Shown piece after piece: positions 40,201 through 53,400 of a DNA stretch of 64,000 nucleotides. Positions within the stretch are counted from its first letter, which is position 1. Every line of letters begins with the position of its first letter. The DNA comes from Dirofilaria immitis (lineage: Eukaryota > Nematoda > Chromadorea > Rhabditida > Onchocercidae), in assembly GCA_024305405.1 (NCBI GenBank), contig JAKNDB010000087.1, positions 8,744,501 to 8,808,500 of the forward strand, given 5' to 3'. The notes beneath the pieces are model-generated. The model made no database searches, had not been told where the DNA came from, and worked only from the letters and a program-made list of their open reading frames with translations. Position numbers and translations under genes: made by a program.

Positions 40201-40377
40201 TCCCACAGGGTTTTCGTCAGACTGATATCTTCAATTTTCTCAAATATTCCCGAAGAACATCATCATGTTTTCCGTCAAATTTACTCCACTCTTTTTCTTT
40301 TCTTTCGTATTTTTGGTACCACCTACTTTTGTTGATGTATGCGTCAATGTTTATAAATTCTCGATAAAACAATAATA
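37248..40377. other. Divergent spacer between the HD gene and the K2P channel
   Basis: 3.1 kb, AT-rich, with starts pointing outward on both sides, so it should contain both promoters. The only open frame of note (39245-39481, minus) has no family resemblance. Upstream non-coding exons of the channel gene may lie here. Confidence 0.5.
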
Positions 40378-43300
40378 ATGCGAAGATTGTTTCATCAATG
40401 TCAATGGAACTTTATCAATCAGCTGGCTGTAATGTCTTTTTAAGGTAATCATCATTTTTTTTTAAGCATTATAAACAGGGCTACATAAAGGTCACCTTCT
40501 TAATAAGTTGTATTTTATTTTCAGAAAAAACATATGAACAATCTGTAAAAATTATTTAACCATTACGCAGTTTAAAACTTTCCATTTCAATTCCTGTAAT
40601 TTATTAAATATTTTTATAGAATTTTACGACGTCTTATAATTACAAAACTTGTCTCGTTCCATTTCACGCTAATTATTGTTTGCGTCTTATATATGATAAT
40701 TGGAGCATGGATATTTCAAGCACTTGAAGGACGTCATCTTAAAGTTTGCAAAATTTTGAACATTTTAATAATAATTTAAAAATAATCTCAACAGGCGAAT
40801 GCTAAAAATGCCAATAATTATTGAACTAAAATTGTAAGAAAGAGAAAATATAGAAGTTTTATAATATTTCTTGACTTATTTTTTGCTGAGAAATAGATAA
40901 ACGTGTTTAAGTTTTCGGTCTTTTCTTTGTTTTTTTTAAAAAAATAAAAAGGCCAATTTTTTTACAGAATTTTTCTTTGCTTTCCACTGCAATAATTACT
41001 TCCAGTTGAATAGGCGCTGAAATAATTGGCCCATTAATTTTTAGTACATAATTATTACTGTTACTGCAATTTTTTTGCATAGTTATTTTTATGATTTATA
41101 TCGCTGAATTTTTGTTTAATGCAATAATTGTTAAAATGATTAAAAAAGTTTTTTTAATATGAAATTTTTCATCTGTATGAAATTATGATTTGTTGAGATT
41201 CGAATTCAATAAAAGAAATTAAAATAAGCATAAAAATAAACTTAATTTGTGGTAAAAAAATTATTGTTAATACGAAAATAAATAAAGAAAAAAATTCTAT
41301 TCACTTTTATTATTTTTAGGACATGAAAGCTGCTCAACTACGTCTAATTGATCTAAGCGTGGAAAAGTATGTCGATCGAATTTGGGATTTAGCGAATTCC
41401 GCAAAATATCAAAAAATTGGCAGATCAAAGCTAAAAGATTTATTTCGACAAAATAGTAAAGAACAATTCTTTAAAGTAAATAAATTATCGTTGTATGTTA
41501 GCCAATCTTATCAAAGCGAATTTTGATTTATTTATTCAAATTTGTTATGCATAATATAGTTGAAACAATTTTTAAATTCAAAAATTACAGTATTTTAAAG
41601 ATATATGGCAGTATAAGCAAATTTTTTGTAACGGTTTTGATTTCAGTACGTAGATACGGTATTTACTGCTCATCTGAAGCATCGACATGGCTATGATATG
41701 ACTGCACCAAGTTGGGATTTTATCACCTCATTTTTCTTTACAGCAACAATGCTCACATCAATTGGATATGGCTATGTTGCGCCACTAACATTTTGCGGAC
41801 GTTTATTTGGTGTTATCTATTGTCTTATCGGTAAATTCGATATGAAAATATTGATTTGATTGACTTCGAATCCTTCAGAATAAATATTTTGTACAATGAT
41901 GTAAAATGAAACATCTTTCTTGAATTCAATTATTTGCATCAAATTTCAGGAATTCCATTGACATTAGTTACAGTTGCTAACGTTGCTAAGTTTATATCAG
42001 AATGCGCATTTTTGATTCATTACAATTGCTGGAAAAAGTTAATGACATGGAAGGAGCGCCGGAAAGGATTTACATATCGGCGGAATATCTTTGGTGACGA
42101 TGATAATGAACAAGTTTAAAATTATAATTTTTTGTCAAATTCATAATTAAAGCAAAAAGGTCAATGGTATATAAGAAATGAAATGAAGTTACATGAAATG
42201 AAGTTACATGAATGAATTGATTAGTTAAAAAACATATTTCTTATCAAAGCATTGTGGTATTTTTGGAAATGAAGTAATCAGAAAAAACTATCAGATTGTA
42301 AAACTTCGAAGTATTTTAAATTTTAAAAGTGTTTTATCCAATATTTTTTTATATAGAAGTCCAAATTTAAATCATTTCTGAGAATCAAAAATTTCTCAAT
42401 TTGTCATTTTCTTTTATTTCTAATTTTTATATTTCAGGAACTTTTGGACAAGATAAAGCTTGTTCGTTTTCCACCGATAATTTTATTTTTACTTGTATTT
42501 TTTTATGGACTTTTTGGCTCATATATTATTCAAAAGAAGGAACATTGGACTTATACGGAATCAGTATATTTTACATTTATTAGCATTTTAACAGTTGGTC
42601 AGTATATTTTCTTTCAAAATATCTTACTCAACAGCAATAACCATTACTTAAAATTGATTAATTGCTTTAGATAAAGCATTACATAGTTAAATAATAGTAC
42701 AAGATCGAAATCATTGTTTATTCTTGAGAAAAATTACTAATCGAATTTTTGAAATTTAGATAAAAATCAAAAAATATTGTTAAATGTAGGTTTTGGTGAT
42801 TATCGTCCCGAGCACAAAAACATGATGGTAGTTTTATGTGTTATTATGGGTGGAATAATTTTGACAACAATGTGTATGGATGTGGTTGGTAGAATGTATA
42901 TAAAAGAGATCCATTATATTGGCCGTAAAATTCAAACAAATAATCCATTCTTTTTAATTCGTGAAGCAAAAGCAAAGTATGTCGATGTGTACCTATTATT
43001 GCTGTTATCGTTTTTATTATTATGAAAATTTAAATACTCATATCATTTCCACTTTATTTAATGTTAAACTTTCATCTTTTAATTTTCACAGATTTTTTTT
43101 TTATCAGACATTTCATTATGTGTGCAAATTATATAGCTTTGCCAATATATTGATATTACAATTGATCAATATATTGATATTACAATATAATGATGGTTTT
43201 AAATAATTTAGCAGATATTTTGATTTTAGAAAAATATTTTGTTTTTTTTTCGCTAATCTATTCTTCTTCCAAAGTTTGAATATTTCTAATATAATAATTC

Positions 43301-45867
43301 TATAAAAAATTTTAGGCGGAGACGACAAGCAACTGCAAGTATACTTTTAGAATTAGCAAGAGGTATGATATTTGAACCTAAAGATCGCCGTATGAGTGCG
43401 AAAATGATAAGAAGAATGAGTAGAAAGTTCCAAAACGCAGTCCATATATATGTAAGTTTAATTTTTTAAAACTAATTCGAAATTATTCTGCAGATTTTTC
43501 ATATTAATTATTTTGAAAAAGTATAATAGCTATTAAAAAAAATAAAAACTTAATTTTTACTAAAATTTTCTTAAAATTTAAAAAATATTTAATAAAATTT
43601 ATTTTTAGTAACCGATGATGAATATATGTTTGCTCGCTTACCACCAGATCCACCACGAGAATGTCAAGTTGTTTCCACATCAGCCTATTCTGTTCGTCTT
43701 GCATGGGAACCAGCATTCTCCGCTGATGATCAAGTTACCTACAATATACGTTATCGTATCAAGTTTGTAAATAATAATATTTAATTGAACAGGACAGATT
43801 CGATTTTAAATTCTTGATTGAAATTATGAGAACAATTTCTAATAGTATAAAATTTAGAAATTATATTTTTACAAAAAATTTAATTAATTATATTATTAAG
43901 AAAATTATTGAATTCAAGGCATCAAGAAAATAGTAGAGCACGTGAACTACGTGGAATTCAAGGTCATACAGCAGAAATTATGAGCGTTGATTCATGTTCA
44001 TTGTATGAATTCCGCATCACAGCTGTTTCACGTTTTGGCGAAAGTAAACCAATCTATTTAGTACAGTATACAGGTAGTTAAATTTTTCTTCATAATAACT
44101 TCTTGAAATTTTTAGTTAAAAATTTTAGAATATTTAAAATCATTTCATTTCTCTTCGAAAAATTCAGAAAGTATTTTTAGATTTACAAGATATAAATTAT
44201 TCTAAAACAACACAATAAAAATTATTCAAATTATTTGGTATTTTTATAATTTTTATGCTATTAAATTAATTTTTCGAATTATTTCAATTTATTTTTAAAG
44301 AAATGATTGTTAAGAATTTGTTTAAAAATGTTGAAATAAAATGGCCACAATAATAAGTTGTAAAACTATCTTCAAACATTTTAGTTTTGACAAAAAATCT
44401 AAAAACTATCAAGTAACAAGACAATAATATAAATTTAAAAATGTTTTATGATTGAAATAATTGAACAATTTCCTATTTCAAACGGTAAGTAGCAATAATA
44501 AATATAGTGAGTGATCTAAAGATAAACAGTTTTGTATTTGTAGAACCCCAGCTCAGTCCACAACATATCTTGGCCCGACGTTTGAACGCTAACACCATCG
44601 AATTATCATGGGAACCGCCTTACAAACGTACTACGGATGTTACGGTAGATATTAATGGATTTTGAAAATTCGAAACTATATTTCATGAGTTATATGAAAT
44701 TTTAGTAAATTGAAAATATAGAAAATGGACAAGTATTTTTAAGTTGTTTAAAATTATTATCAACTCATAGCATTCGATATAACGATTGCTGTTTTTTGAG
44801 AATATGTGGATGCCATTTTAGCATATCATATTAAAATCAAAATAAACAAACATTCAATTTTTCTCCTAGAAATTTCTAGTAATGATTTGAAGTTTTTTTT
44901 TTCGAGAATATGAAATTAAAATAAATATTGCGTTTTTTCCTAGGAATTTCTAATACATAATTGAGGATTTTTTTCGAAAGTATGAAAATGCCATTTTGAA
45001 ATAATATTTAAAAATCAAAATAAGTAAGTATTCAACTTCGCCCACAAAAATTTTCGACGATTAGTGAGAAATTGATTTATCATAAATTAATCTTTAAAAA
45101 AAACATCTTTCAGAATTATATTGTTTATTATACGGAAAATCCCAATGCTCATTTCTCAGTTTGGGAACGAATTACGGTACGTGGACGACGAATTGTCTTT
45201 CCTGATTTACGTTATGATTGGTTTTATACGTTTTGTGCGACAGCTTGTTTTAAAGATGGACAACGATCACCATTATCCAGAGCGCTATTTATTAAGACTG
45301 ATAAGCTAGAATTTCGACCTAAATGTTCGAACATTTATAAGAAACTTCAATATATTATTTAAAAATATATTTTTACGTTTATGAGAATAAGAAAATTTTG
45401 AATTTCAAATTAGTTTGAATACAAAATTAATTCCATCTATAAAAGTATTGCTCACATTTAAGAGAATAAAAAAAAATGATCAATTTTAAAGTAATGTGAG
45501 TATAAAATTAATTTCCACTTATTTATTTAATTCTTTTTGTAAAATAAAAAGAAAATGAAAGAGAAAACAAAGCAAATCATTCTGATTAATCATCCTTTGC
45601 AAATTTAGAATATTCTAATATTCAGTTTTATTTGATATTTCACTTTCTATTTATTGATATTTTATTTTGTTTATACCTATATAGATAGATTAATTCATAT
45701 TCTTTATATTATTCACATATAAAATATAATACATAATATTACATTTATTTTCAGGTGTTGGCCAATCACGTACCATTGAAGTAATGAATACGATATTATA
45801 TTCGGAAGAAGAACTTAATGAACGAGCACCTTTACTACCTCGAGATTATGTTTCTTTCCAAAATTAA
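40378..45867 (+). CDS. K2P (TWK) potassium channel with two C-terminal FN3 domains
   Basis: Two-pore-domain leak K+ channel of the plasma membrane. Exons: 40378-40444, 40620-40743, 41320-41475, 41647-41830, 41950-42113, 42438-42597, 42790-42976, 43316-43451, 43609-43762, 43919-44073, 44544-44644, 45114-45324, 45755-45867, giving about 637 residues. M1 lies at ~33-55 (LIIVCVLYMIIGAWIFQALEG), the first pore loop at ~155 (TSIGYGYV), M2 with GIPLTLVTVANV, M3 at ~230-250, and the second pore loop at ~286 (TVGFGDYRPE) followed by M4. The tail from ~395 holds two fibronectin type III domains (PPDPPRECQ, VRLAWEP, YEFRITAVSRFGES; then TIELSWEPP, YIVYYTE, YTFCATACF). Exon 1 needs one extra T (40437-40441) to avoid a stop. 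The exon 8/9 junction also needs one base, probably in AAAA at 43432-43435, otherwise TAA follows directly. The FN3 exons share consistent phases with each other. The last exon adds EEELNERAPLLPR. Confidence 0.85.
42178..42210 (+). repeat. 15-bp tandem duplication
   Basis: GAAATGAAGTTACAT occurs twice consecutively in the K2P intron after exon 5. Confidence 0.85.
43139..43187 (+). repeat. 24-bp tandem duplication
   Basis: CAATATATTGATATTACAAT is repeated in tandem (spacing 24) within the K2P intron between the M4 exon and the next exon. The unit contains the palindrome CAATATATTG. Confidence 0.8.
44780..45040 (+). repeat. Diverged intronic repeat in the K2P gene
   Basis: About three diverged copies of a block containing GA(G/A)(A/T)ATATG, ATGCCATTTT, AAAATCAAAATAA and TTCTAGTAAT-like pieces, lying between the two halves of the second FN3 domain. 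Confidence 0.55.
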
Positions 45868-47423
45868 TTGCTACAAATTATTATTAAATACAAGGATACA
45901 ATAGGTGACTGAAAACCAAGCTAATTATACAGATGTTAAATTAATTTTCAGTAAAACAGTAAAAGAGAAAAACAAACTTTTATTTTTGTGAATTCTCGCA
46001 TTCAAATCAATATTACAGATATGATAATTTGATCAGTAACGTTTTTTTCGAACATATCTATTCAATGCTTGAATGATTAAAAATTTTTATCAGCAACTAC
46101 CAAACAAAAATGATTGGGAAGAAATTTGTCCTATTTTGTCCTTAAAATTTTCATGCAAATAATAAGATGTATTATTTAACGATGTTTTAAATTTCTCTGA
46201 CAAATTTAAGGAAAGTCAGAAAAATTGACAACCATAAATTTTCTGTTTATTTTTTCATTTCATTATATTCTCAGAGTGAAATTTATAAAATAATTTGTAT
46301 TTATTTTTGATCAGTTATCTGTGACAAAGTTTATGATGTATAAATACGGGAATGCTTTAAATTACATTACTTTCTAATTTTCACTCAGATGGATTTTTTG
46401 ATATGCAAAATAAAAAGTAACATTGATTTCGTTGCTATTTGTTCATTTCTGATTTATAATTTTTTTTAATCGCCAAAAATTTAAACCACATTGATAGATT
46501 TTGAAGAAGAATTTAGATTGTGGGTCGAGCTCATGTTCAGAACTTTTGGATTCCATATAAGCAATTATTTATCTTCCTGTTTATAGTAATCTTACAAATC
46601 AAAAATTTTTTGAAAGGAGGTAGTCTGTGTTGGCGATATGACATTCTTATCGAGTGATATAGAGACATGCGAAAAAACCTTATCATTCTTTCGTTACATT
46701 GTCGCGAATGATAATATGATTTTATAAAACAGTGATAGAAAATGATAAATTTTTTACTGCTCAAAAAACCTCGAAATGAATTAAAATTAAATTATTACCC
46801 GTTTACACACACATTTTTTGGGGAGTAAGCAGAGATTAATAAGAATTCGAAATAGTATAGAAAATCTATGAATGACAGTGAGAAAGAATGATGAGATTTG
46901 CAAAACATCAGAGTGTATAGGAGTGATGGCCTGTGTGGGACTGCGTTATTTCGAGCGTTTTTGACGCTAGGCTCATTTCTGGAGAGTTGCATGCGGAATG
47001 TGATTAGGTGTTGAGGATTTGTTTATTATGGGAATTCGATGTTTCCTTCTTTCAATTATTACTCTTCCTCTTTTTTAAACATACTTCAAAGAAAGTGAGG
47101 TATTGGTCACATAATTTTTGATATTATTACAAGAAGTCGAATTTGAAGATGCAGAAGAATTAGCTTCTATATTATGGCTTTTATACTAGCAGATTTGAAA
47201 CGCGAAATTTCTTCGTTTGTAAGTTCATAGTGTTTAATATTATCATTTATATTTTGTTGATCTTTTTCTAATGACATTTGTTTTTATTCAAAATTGAATG
47301 ATAAATTACTTCCTTGTTGATACTAACATTTTACTGTGTTGTTATTTATCGTGTATTTCTTTTTCGTGACTTATGTGCTTCTCTTTTCATAACTTATGTA
47401 CTTAAAGAAAAATAGTATTGCAG
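45868..47423. other. Spacer between the K2P channel and smg-8
   Basis: Same-strand spacer of 1.55 kb. The frames on the minus strand (46537-46992) lack family resemblance and splice support. It holds the channel's 3' UTR and the smg-8 promoter or leader. Confidence 0.5.
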
Positions 47424-47424
47424 G
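47415..47424 (+). promoter_or_regulatory. Probable splice or spliced-leader acceptor of smg-8
   Basis: GTATTGCAG ends at 47423, one base before the chosen ATG (47425). No upstream coding exon was seen, so SL trans-splicing or a 5' UTR intron are both possible. Confidence 0.5.
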
Positions 47425-50400
47425 ATGAAGTATGGATTTGCAGAATCATTATCGAAGTGGCTTACTGATTCAGCTTACAATTTGAGTATCTTCGAAGAGA
47501 GACGTGTTGTTGTTGTTGGAATTGTTGGAAAAGCTTCTAGTGATTGTTCTAAAGCCGATCCAATCAATAATTTATTAGGGCGTCCAATTTTTATTCAACA
47601 AATTCCTGTAGAAGGTAGTACTGCTTCGGTAAGTCAATTCACTTACTATAATTAAAAATCGTGAAATTGAGAGGATTTCCTTACGTGATTTTGTAATTTT
47701 ATCTTCTTAAAAAATTATTGAAGTTCTAGATTTCAAAATTTTGGTCGAGATTTCAAGTTTTGAATAATCATGTTATAAAAACTGATTGGCTGAACCATCA
47801 TCATTTAAGCTATTTGACAGAGAATAATCAAAAAATTTACACTCTCTTTTTTTTTATCAAGAAATCAATGCGTGTAATTATGTCTGACGTTCGTTAACAT
47901 TATTATTGGAAAGCATCACCAGACATCATGATGATCTTAACTTAGGATTTATTTGGATTAAATATTTTTTGATTTTGATGTAACTAATATAATTTTAGAT
48001 CGAAGCTTTTATGAGTCCGAAATATCGACTCTTTTTCTGCATCTTTCCGGTTATGGTGATTTATGCTCACTGGAACATTTTGTACGACATTGTGATAAAC
48101 ATTATGATAATCAAAAAGTAAGCAAGAAACATTTTAATTTTTAGGTAAAGCATGCTTTTGAACTTACTTGAATGTCTAATTCTAACGCAATTTCATTATT
48201 TCTAGATGAATTTAACGGGAAAACTATTATTTATATATATTTCATTACTCAATTTTAATTTGGTGTAAAACTATTTGCTGGGTATTTTCAAATTAAACTG
48301 TGTGGATTTATATCAAATAATTTCAGTTTCTTGCGATTCATTAAATTTGCAATTATTCTTATTTTGTGAATCCAGATTTTTATATTGCACTTGTGAATTT
48401 AGGGCTTTTTCGAATTGCTTTCGCAGCAAGAAATCGATTATGCGCGATGTTTAACTTTTCTCTTGCTGTATTCTCATTTGCTCATTTACATGGAACCAGG
48501 TTGTCGATTTGATCAAAGTTGTTGCCGTGATTTGAAAAGAGCTAATGAACTCCGAAGATTCTGTCAAAAAGAAATTCGAATGAAATTGTCAGCTATTACG
48601 GGTTTCCCACAGGAGTGGTCTACTGATGGACGCTTGGCTCAACCACGATGCTTGTTTGCTTTTCATCGTCATTTATTGCGTGGTGACTTAAATTCCAGTC
48701 GAAAGGTATGTTCATTTCCGATCTTTCAATTTCTTTTTAGTTCACTGCGAGAATGTTCAGTTGTTGCTTGTGAAAAATCTGAATATTGTGCCTAAATTCT
48801 AGAGTAGTGGAAAAGTACACTGCAGTCCTCAACAGAAAAGTGAAACTTGTGGAGAAATTAAAGTCATTTTCAGTTTCCATTTAATATTCTAAGTCCCCAA
48901 TAGCTATTTGATGTGAAAGCTACTAGGAATATGTTAGATGATTGTAAAAAAAAAGTGAGTGGGTGCAGCTCTTTCTATTTAAGTTTTTTTCAGAGAGAGT
49001 TAAAGAGCAAACTTGTGGAAAAATTAGAACAACAAATATATCGCTATATGCAGTTATATGGATTGATTGCAGATAAGTAAGTAACTCTTTCATTTTTAAT
49101 TATAATCTTCAAGATTTCACTTCTCATCCAATAATCGTATTAAGAAGTCTCTGAGATTACGTACTTTAGGGATTGTCCATGTAGTTTACCAAAATCTGTG
49201 GAGCAATTCGTTTACTTATTTTCGGCAGCAGAATCATCTCATGACGTTATTCGTGCCAGTTTGGTAATGCTTATTGAACGAGGCAATACTAGAGAAGGGA
49301 ATGATGGAGCTGAGAAAAAGGTATTTTTCGCTGTTTATTTTGAATTTTCATAGAATAATCATTATGTTCTTGATAAGGATAAGACTATAATTGTTTTTCT
49401 GTACTGCTGAAATTTTATTTTAATAAGATTTGTACTTCACTAGTAAATAAAAAGATGCAATTAGATTTTTTAATAAAACTGTATGCTGAATCCGAAAGCA
49501 TAGAGATTAAAAGATTAGCTGTTTGGAAATAATTGTTCGAGTTCAATATTTACCTACAATTCCCTACCTGCTTTATGCAAAAATTGCCGTCTCGAATACA
49601 ATAACTATTTATCGAATATTAATCGATACCGTCGTTTATCATTTTAATGTTAATATTCTTAAGGGTTCACATTCTTTTAAGTGCAAATATGTATCATAGC
49701 CTTTTTTCCTTAATTTATTGTTGTCTTGTTAATTTATCATCGCACTTAATTTCATATAGAGAATCATTGCAGAAAAGGAAGAGCGAAACAACGATTTCAG
49801 TGAATTTCTACGATCTCATATTGATCTCGTGCACCAGACTGAAGAAAGAAGCAGATACTTTTATGAAGTTGCTTTTTTTATGTAAAAATACTTTTACAAA
49901 ATTTTTCTTGGGTCACTTTCCTTAGCCATAAAATTAATAATATACTGTTACAGCACAAAAAAATTATGCTGACTTCTCAGCTAGATTTTAGGATTTCCTT
50001 TATTTTTTTAGAATAATTTTGACAGATACCTAAGCTGAAATGGCTCTTGATTGGTGGAAGAATCATCTATGATCAATTATTCCGAATACGAATTTTTAGT
50101 GATGAGAAAATATACAGACTTAGTAGCCTTGAATTACAGTTTTCCAAAAGGTAAAGTGGCAGTTTTATTTTTCAATAAAATTTACGATTATTTGTTTTCG
50201 AATAGTTTTAATTTTCTATTTCATCTGCGTAAATGCCGCTCTTTTAAAATTGCATTTATGTTTTATCCCATTCTTTTTGCGCATCGCAATATCTAAATTT
50301 AGAAACTTTTCGAATTTCAATAACATCGGAAACTTATAGTAGAAGAACTTTTTTTTATACTTTTTATTCGTAAAGATCAGCACAAAATTTTGCAGTCTTC

Positions 50401-53400
50401 TTTTTTACATCTCGCTTTCTTGTTGATCTGCAAGTGTTTGGAAAATTTGTCATAAATGCACAAAAAGAGTGGGTGATAGAAATTTATCATTATTAAATAT
50501 GTTTAAGCATGGAAGGCATCTATATCGGACAAGCGAAAGCACTATATCAGAACAACAACAAGGATGCACGTGACTTTGAAAAGCGAAAATCGCAAGTTTT
50601 TACTAAAGCGGAACATGAAGCTAAGGTAAAGTTTTATTTTTCTTTTAAATATATTTATTAAAAATCTATCCCTACAAAAATTCTCCTTTAAAACTTTTGT
50701 GGTATTGGAGGAAAATTTTCTGAAAGAGAGATTTTAGAAAAGTTGCTCATCAGTTTTATTAGAAGATTTAGTTGAAAAGTTTACAATGTGTGCTAATCAA
50801 TTATTATCTAAACTTGTTTTTGATAGAGTAATTTAGTTGACATGTGCGGTGGAACATCTGGAATGCATTTATCATGGCACCAGATTAGAGAAAGCCAAGG
50901 AAAAATTGAAACAGGAATGCGAAGCTCTCTGGGCTACTCAAAAAGCATGTGAATTTGTGTCCCTCACTGGGAGTGAATGTATTCTACCGGTGAGTTAATT
51001 AAGCGTTGGGATGAAAAAAACTATTTAACACTTAAAAAGACAACAAAAAGAATTTCTGAACGTCTTTTTAAATGTCACTGTATAAGAATTATTATTTTGT
51101 TAGAAGAACGACATTGATATTTCAGAAGACTTCAGATGAAGTTCGTGCAGATCTGTTGGATTCTGAAATAAGAGCATCTTTATTTCTTAACGAGAAATTG
51201 ACTTCTGTAACACAATGCTGCTAATCTCAGTATCCCTTTTTTCACTAAGTGCAAGATATTTCGTTTCTAATATCCTAGAAACGCCTACTTTTCCACTTGA
51301 TAATAAATAACATCGAGAAATGTCGTTTTTCTTTCAGAGATTATGACTAGTTTTTCAATCTAGGTATAAGGATATATAAAATAAATCCCCTTAGAGGTTC
51401 GTGGGAACACTGTCAGCTTTACTTTTGAATGAATATAAATGCAATAATTTTGCTGCTTAATTTTTAATATCTTAACAGAGATAAATTCTGTATAATTTTT
51501 CAGGTTCATTATTCTTTATCGGACCTGGAAGTTCCAGCTTCGAAAAGAGTTGCTCATTCAAGTGGAGCACGCTTTCTTTCTACGTGCAATTGTGGGCATT
51601 CACAGGCATTGCGCAACGATCCATTTTCATTACGTGTTCATTTTTCTTTATATTTTATGTTTGTTTGAATTCATAGGAAATATTTGTAATTCAATTGAAT
51701 TAAGATTAATGAATATAATCTGTAAATTCACGTTATGCTTAGGGAGCTGTGATTATTTAAACCTTAAAAATGATGACTTTCCGCGTTTGTTGTTGGACGA
51801 GAGTATTCAAAAATATGCGTTTTGTAGGAAGCCAATCATGATTTCTATGTACAACCGCAATTTACATGTTGCAAAAATATGGAAAAGTATGAATTTGAAG
51901 TTTTTAAATGTGATGATATTAAAGAAGGATCGTTAGATACGGAAAGACCATTGGATTTGGAAAGCTTACCGGATATATCGCAAAAATCGACAACTTCTTC
52001 AGAACATAATTTTTCCGAATATTCATCAGCATCGATAAGAGAGAGTAATTGTATTCCTGGTTTTTCCTTATGATTTCTGGATGCATCTTACTGGATGAAT
52101 GATTTAAAACAGAAAGACATCTTTTTGCAGTTATATTACCTTTTGTCCTTACTTTTTCTAATAAAAATGCTTGTTCGAGAAAATTAATTTCATTATGTTT
52201 GTACCGACATGTTTAGATGATTTGAAAATGCTTCTGGATCGTGACAACCCTCTGGAAACTGATGAAATACATCGTGAAAGCATACAGTCTCCCTTCAAAA
52301 GTAGAAGTTCTTTGTTTTGATTTAATATTTTAACATACAAGTTTACACTGGGTTCGGGTTTTAAAATTTTTCTTACTTTTTCCAAGAATTCTTTTAAAAT
52401 TTCCGTTGCATTAAAGATCCTAATATTTCAGCGGAGGGTACAGATGTCGATGATGTAGAGAAAGAAATGGAAGAAAAGAAAGTTTCGATATCATCAGGAA
52501 CAGAAAAATGTGGTGAAGACCAAACGCCTGAAGAAATGGAGAATAATGATGACGAGGATGAGGAAGAAGAAGTTGAACAATCGTTTTTGGGAATGAGACG
52601 CCATCGAGCGGTTAATTTTATTCCCTCGCAGTTTTGAATGAAAATCGTTCAGCAATAAAAAATTTGTTGAGTTCACGAAAAGTCGATGCTGTATGTCATG
52701 TAATTCTTTTATCTTATATGTTCATATCAACAGTTACAGCATATGGATGATTACGAACTATGTTCGCAGGAAGAGGAAGAGACCACTCCAGAAGTTGAAA
52801 CGCAAGTTTCGTATCTTGATGATGATGATGTACATCCTCGAGAAGCGGATTTATATAATTTTGATAAGTTAGACAACTTCGCTATGAATTTTGAAGAAGA
52901 ATTGGTAAAATTAAGAAAATTGTGTAAAGGTATAAATTTACTGTTTTTCTTTACATCCAATTAGTATGGCTTCTTTGTTCGATTTATTATTTATAGATTT
53001 GTTCGGGAACTTTACAACCGGACTAGCTTTACCGCATCCAAAATCTGTCAGAATTTTTTTATTTTCTTCCTTCTGCCAGTTTTTAATGTCTACTTGGAAT
53101 GTTATTTTTGCTGAAGATTTGTTTTTAGGTCAATTTCTGGAATGTGTCCCAAATACAGAATCACTACCTAAAAACCTCTTTTTCCGTCATGGTCACTTCT
53201 ATGTCTCGGTGCATCAAGCTTATACAGGTTTCTTTTATTTGTGGTTTAGTTTAATGAAATTTGATTGTTGATTATTTAATTAATTCTTGATTAATCTAAT
53301 TAATTGGCTTATTAAATAATTAATACATCCGATTAGTTCAGTCACAAAGCTGGCCTTCGCGATATGCCGAACTTCAAAAATGGAACGCAATTCCTTCTAC

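Noticed and set aside
51550..51936. 128-residue open frame overlapping smg-8
   Set aside because: The smg-8 frame here contains the TCNCGH and NDPF family motifs. The other frame crosses the intron 51636-51827 and has no homology.
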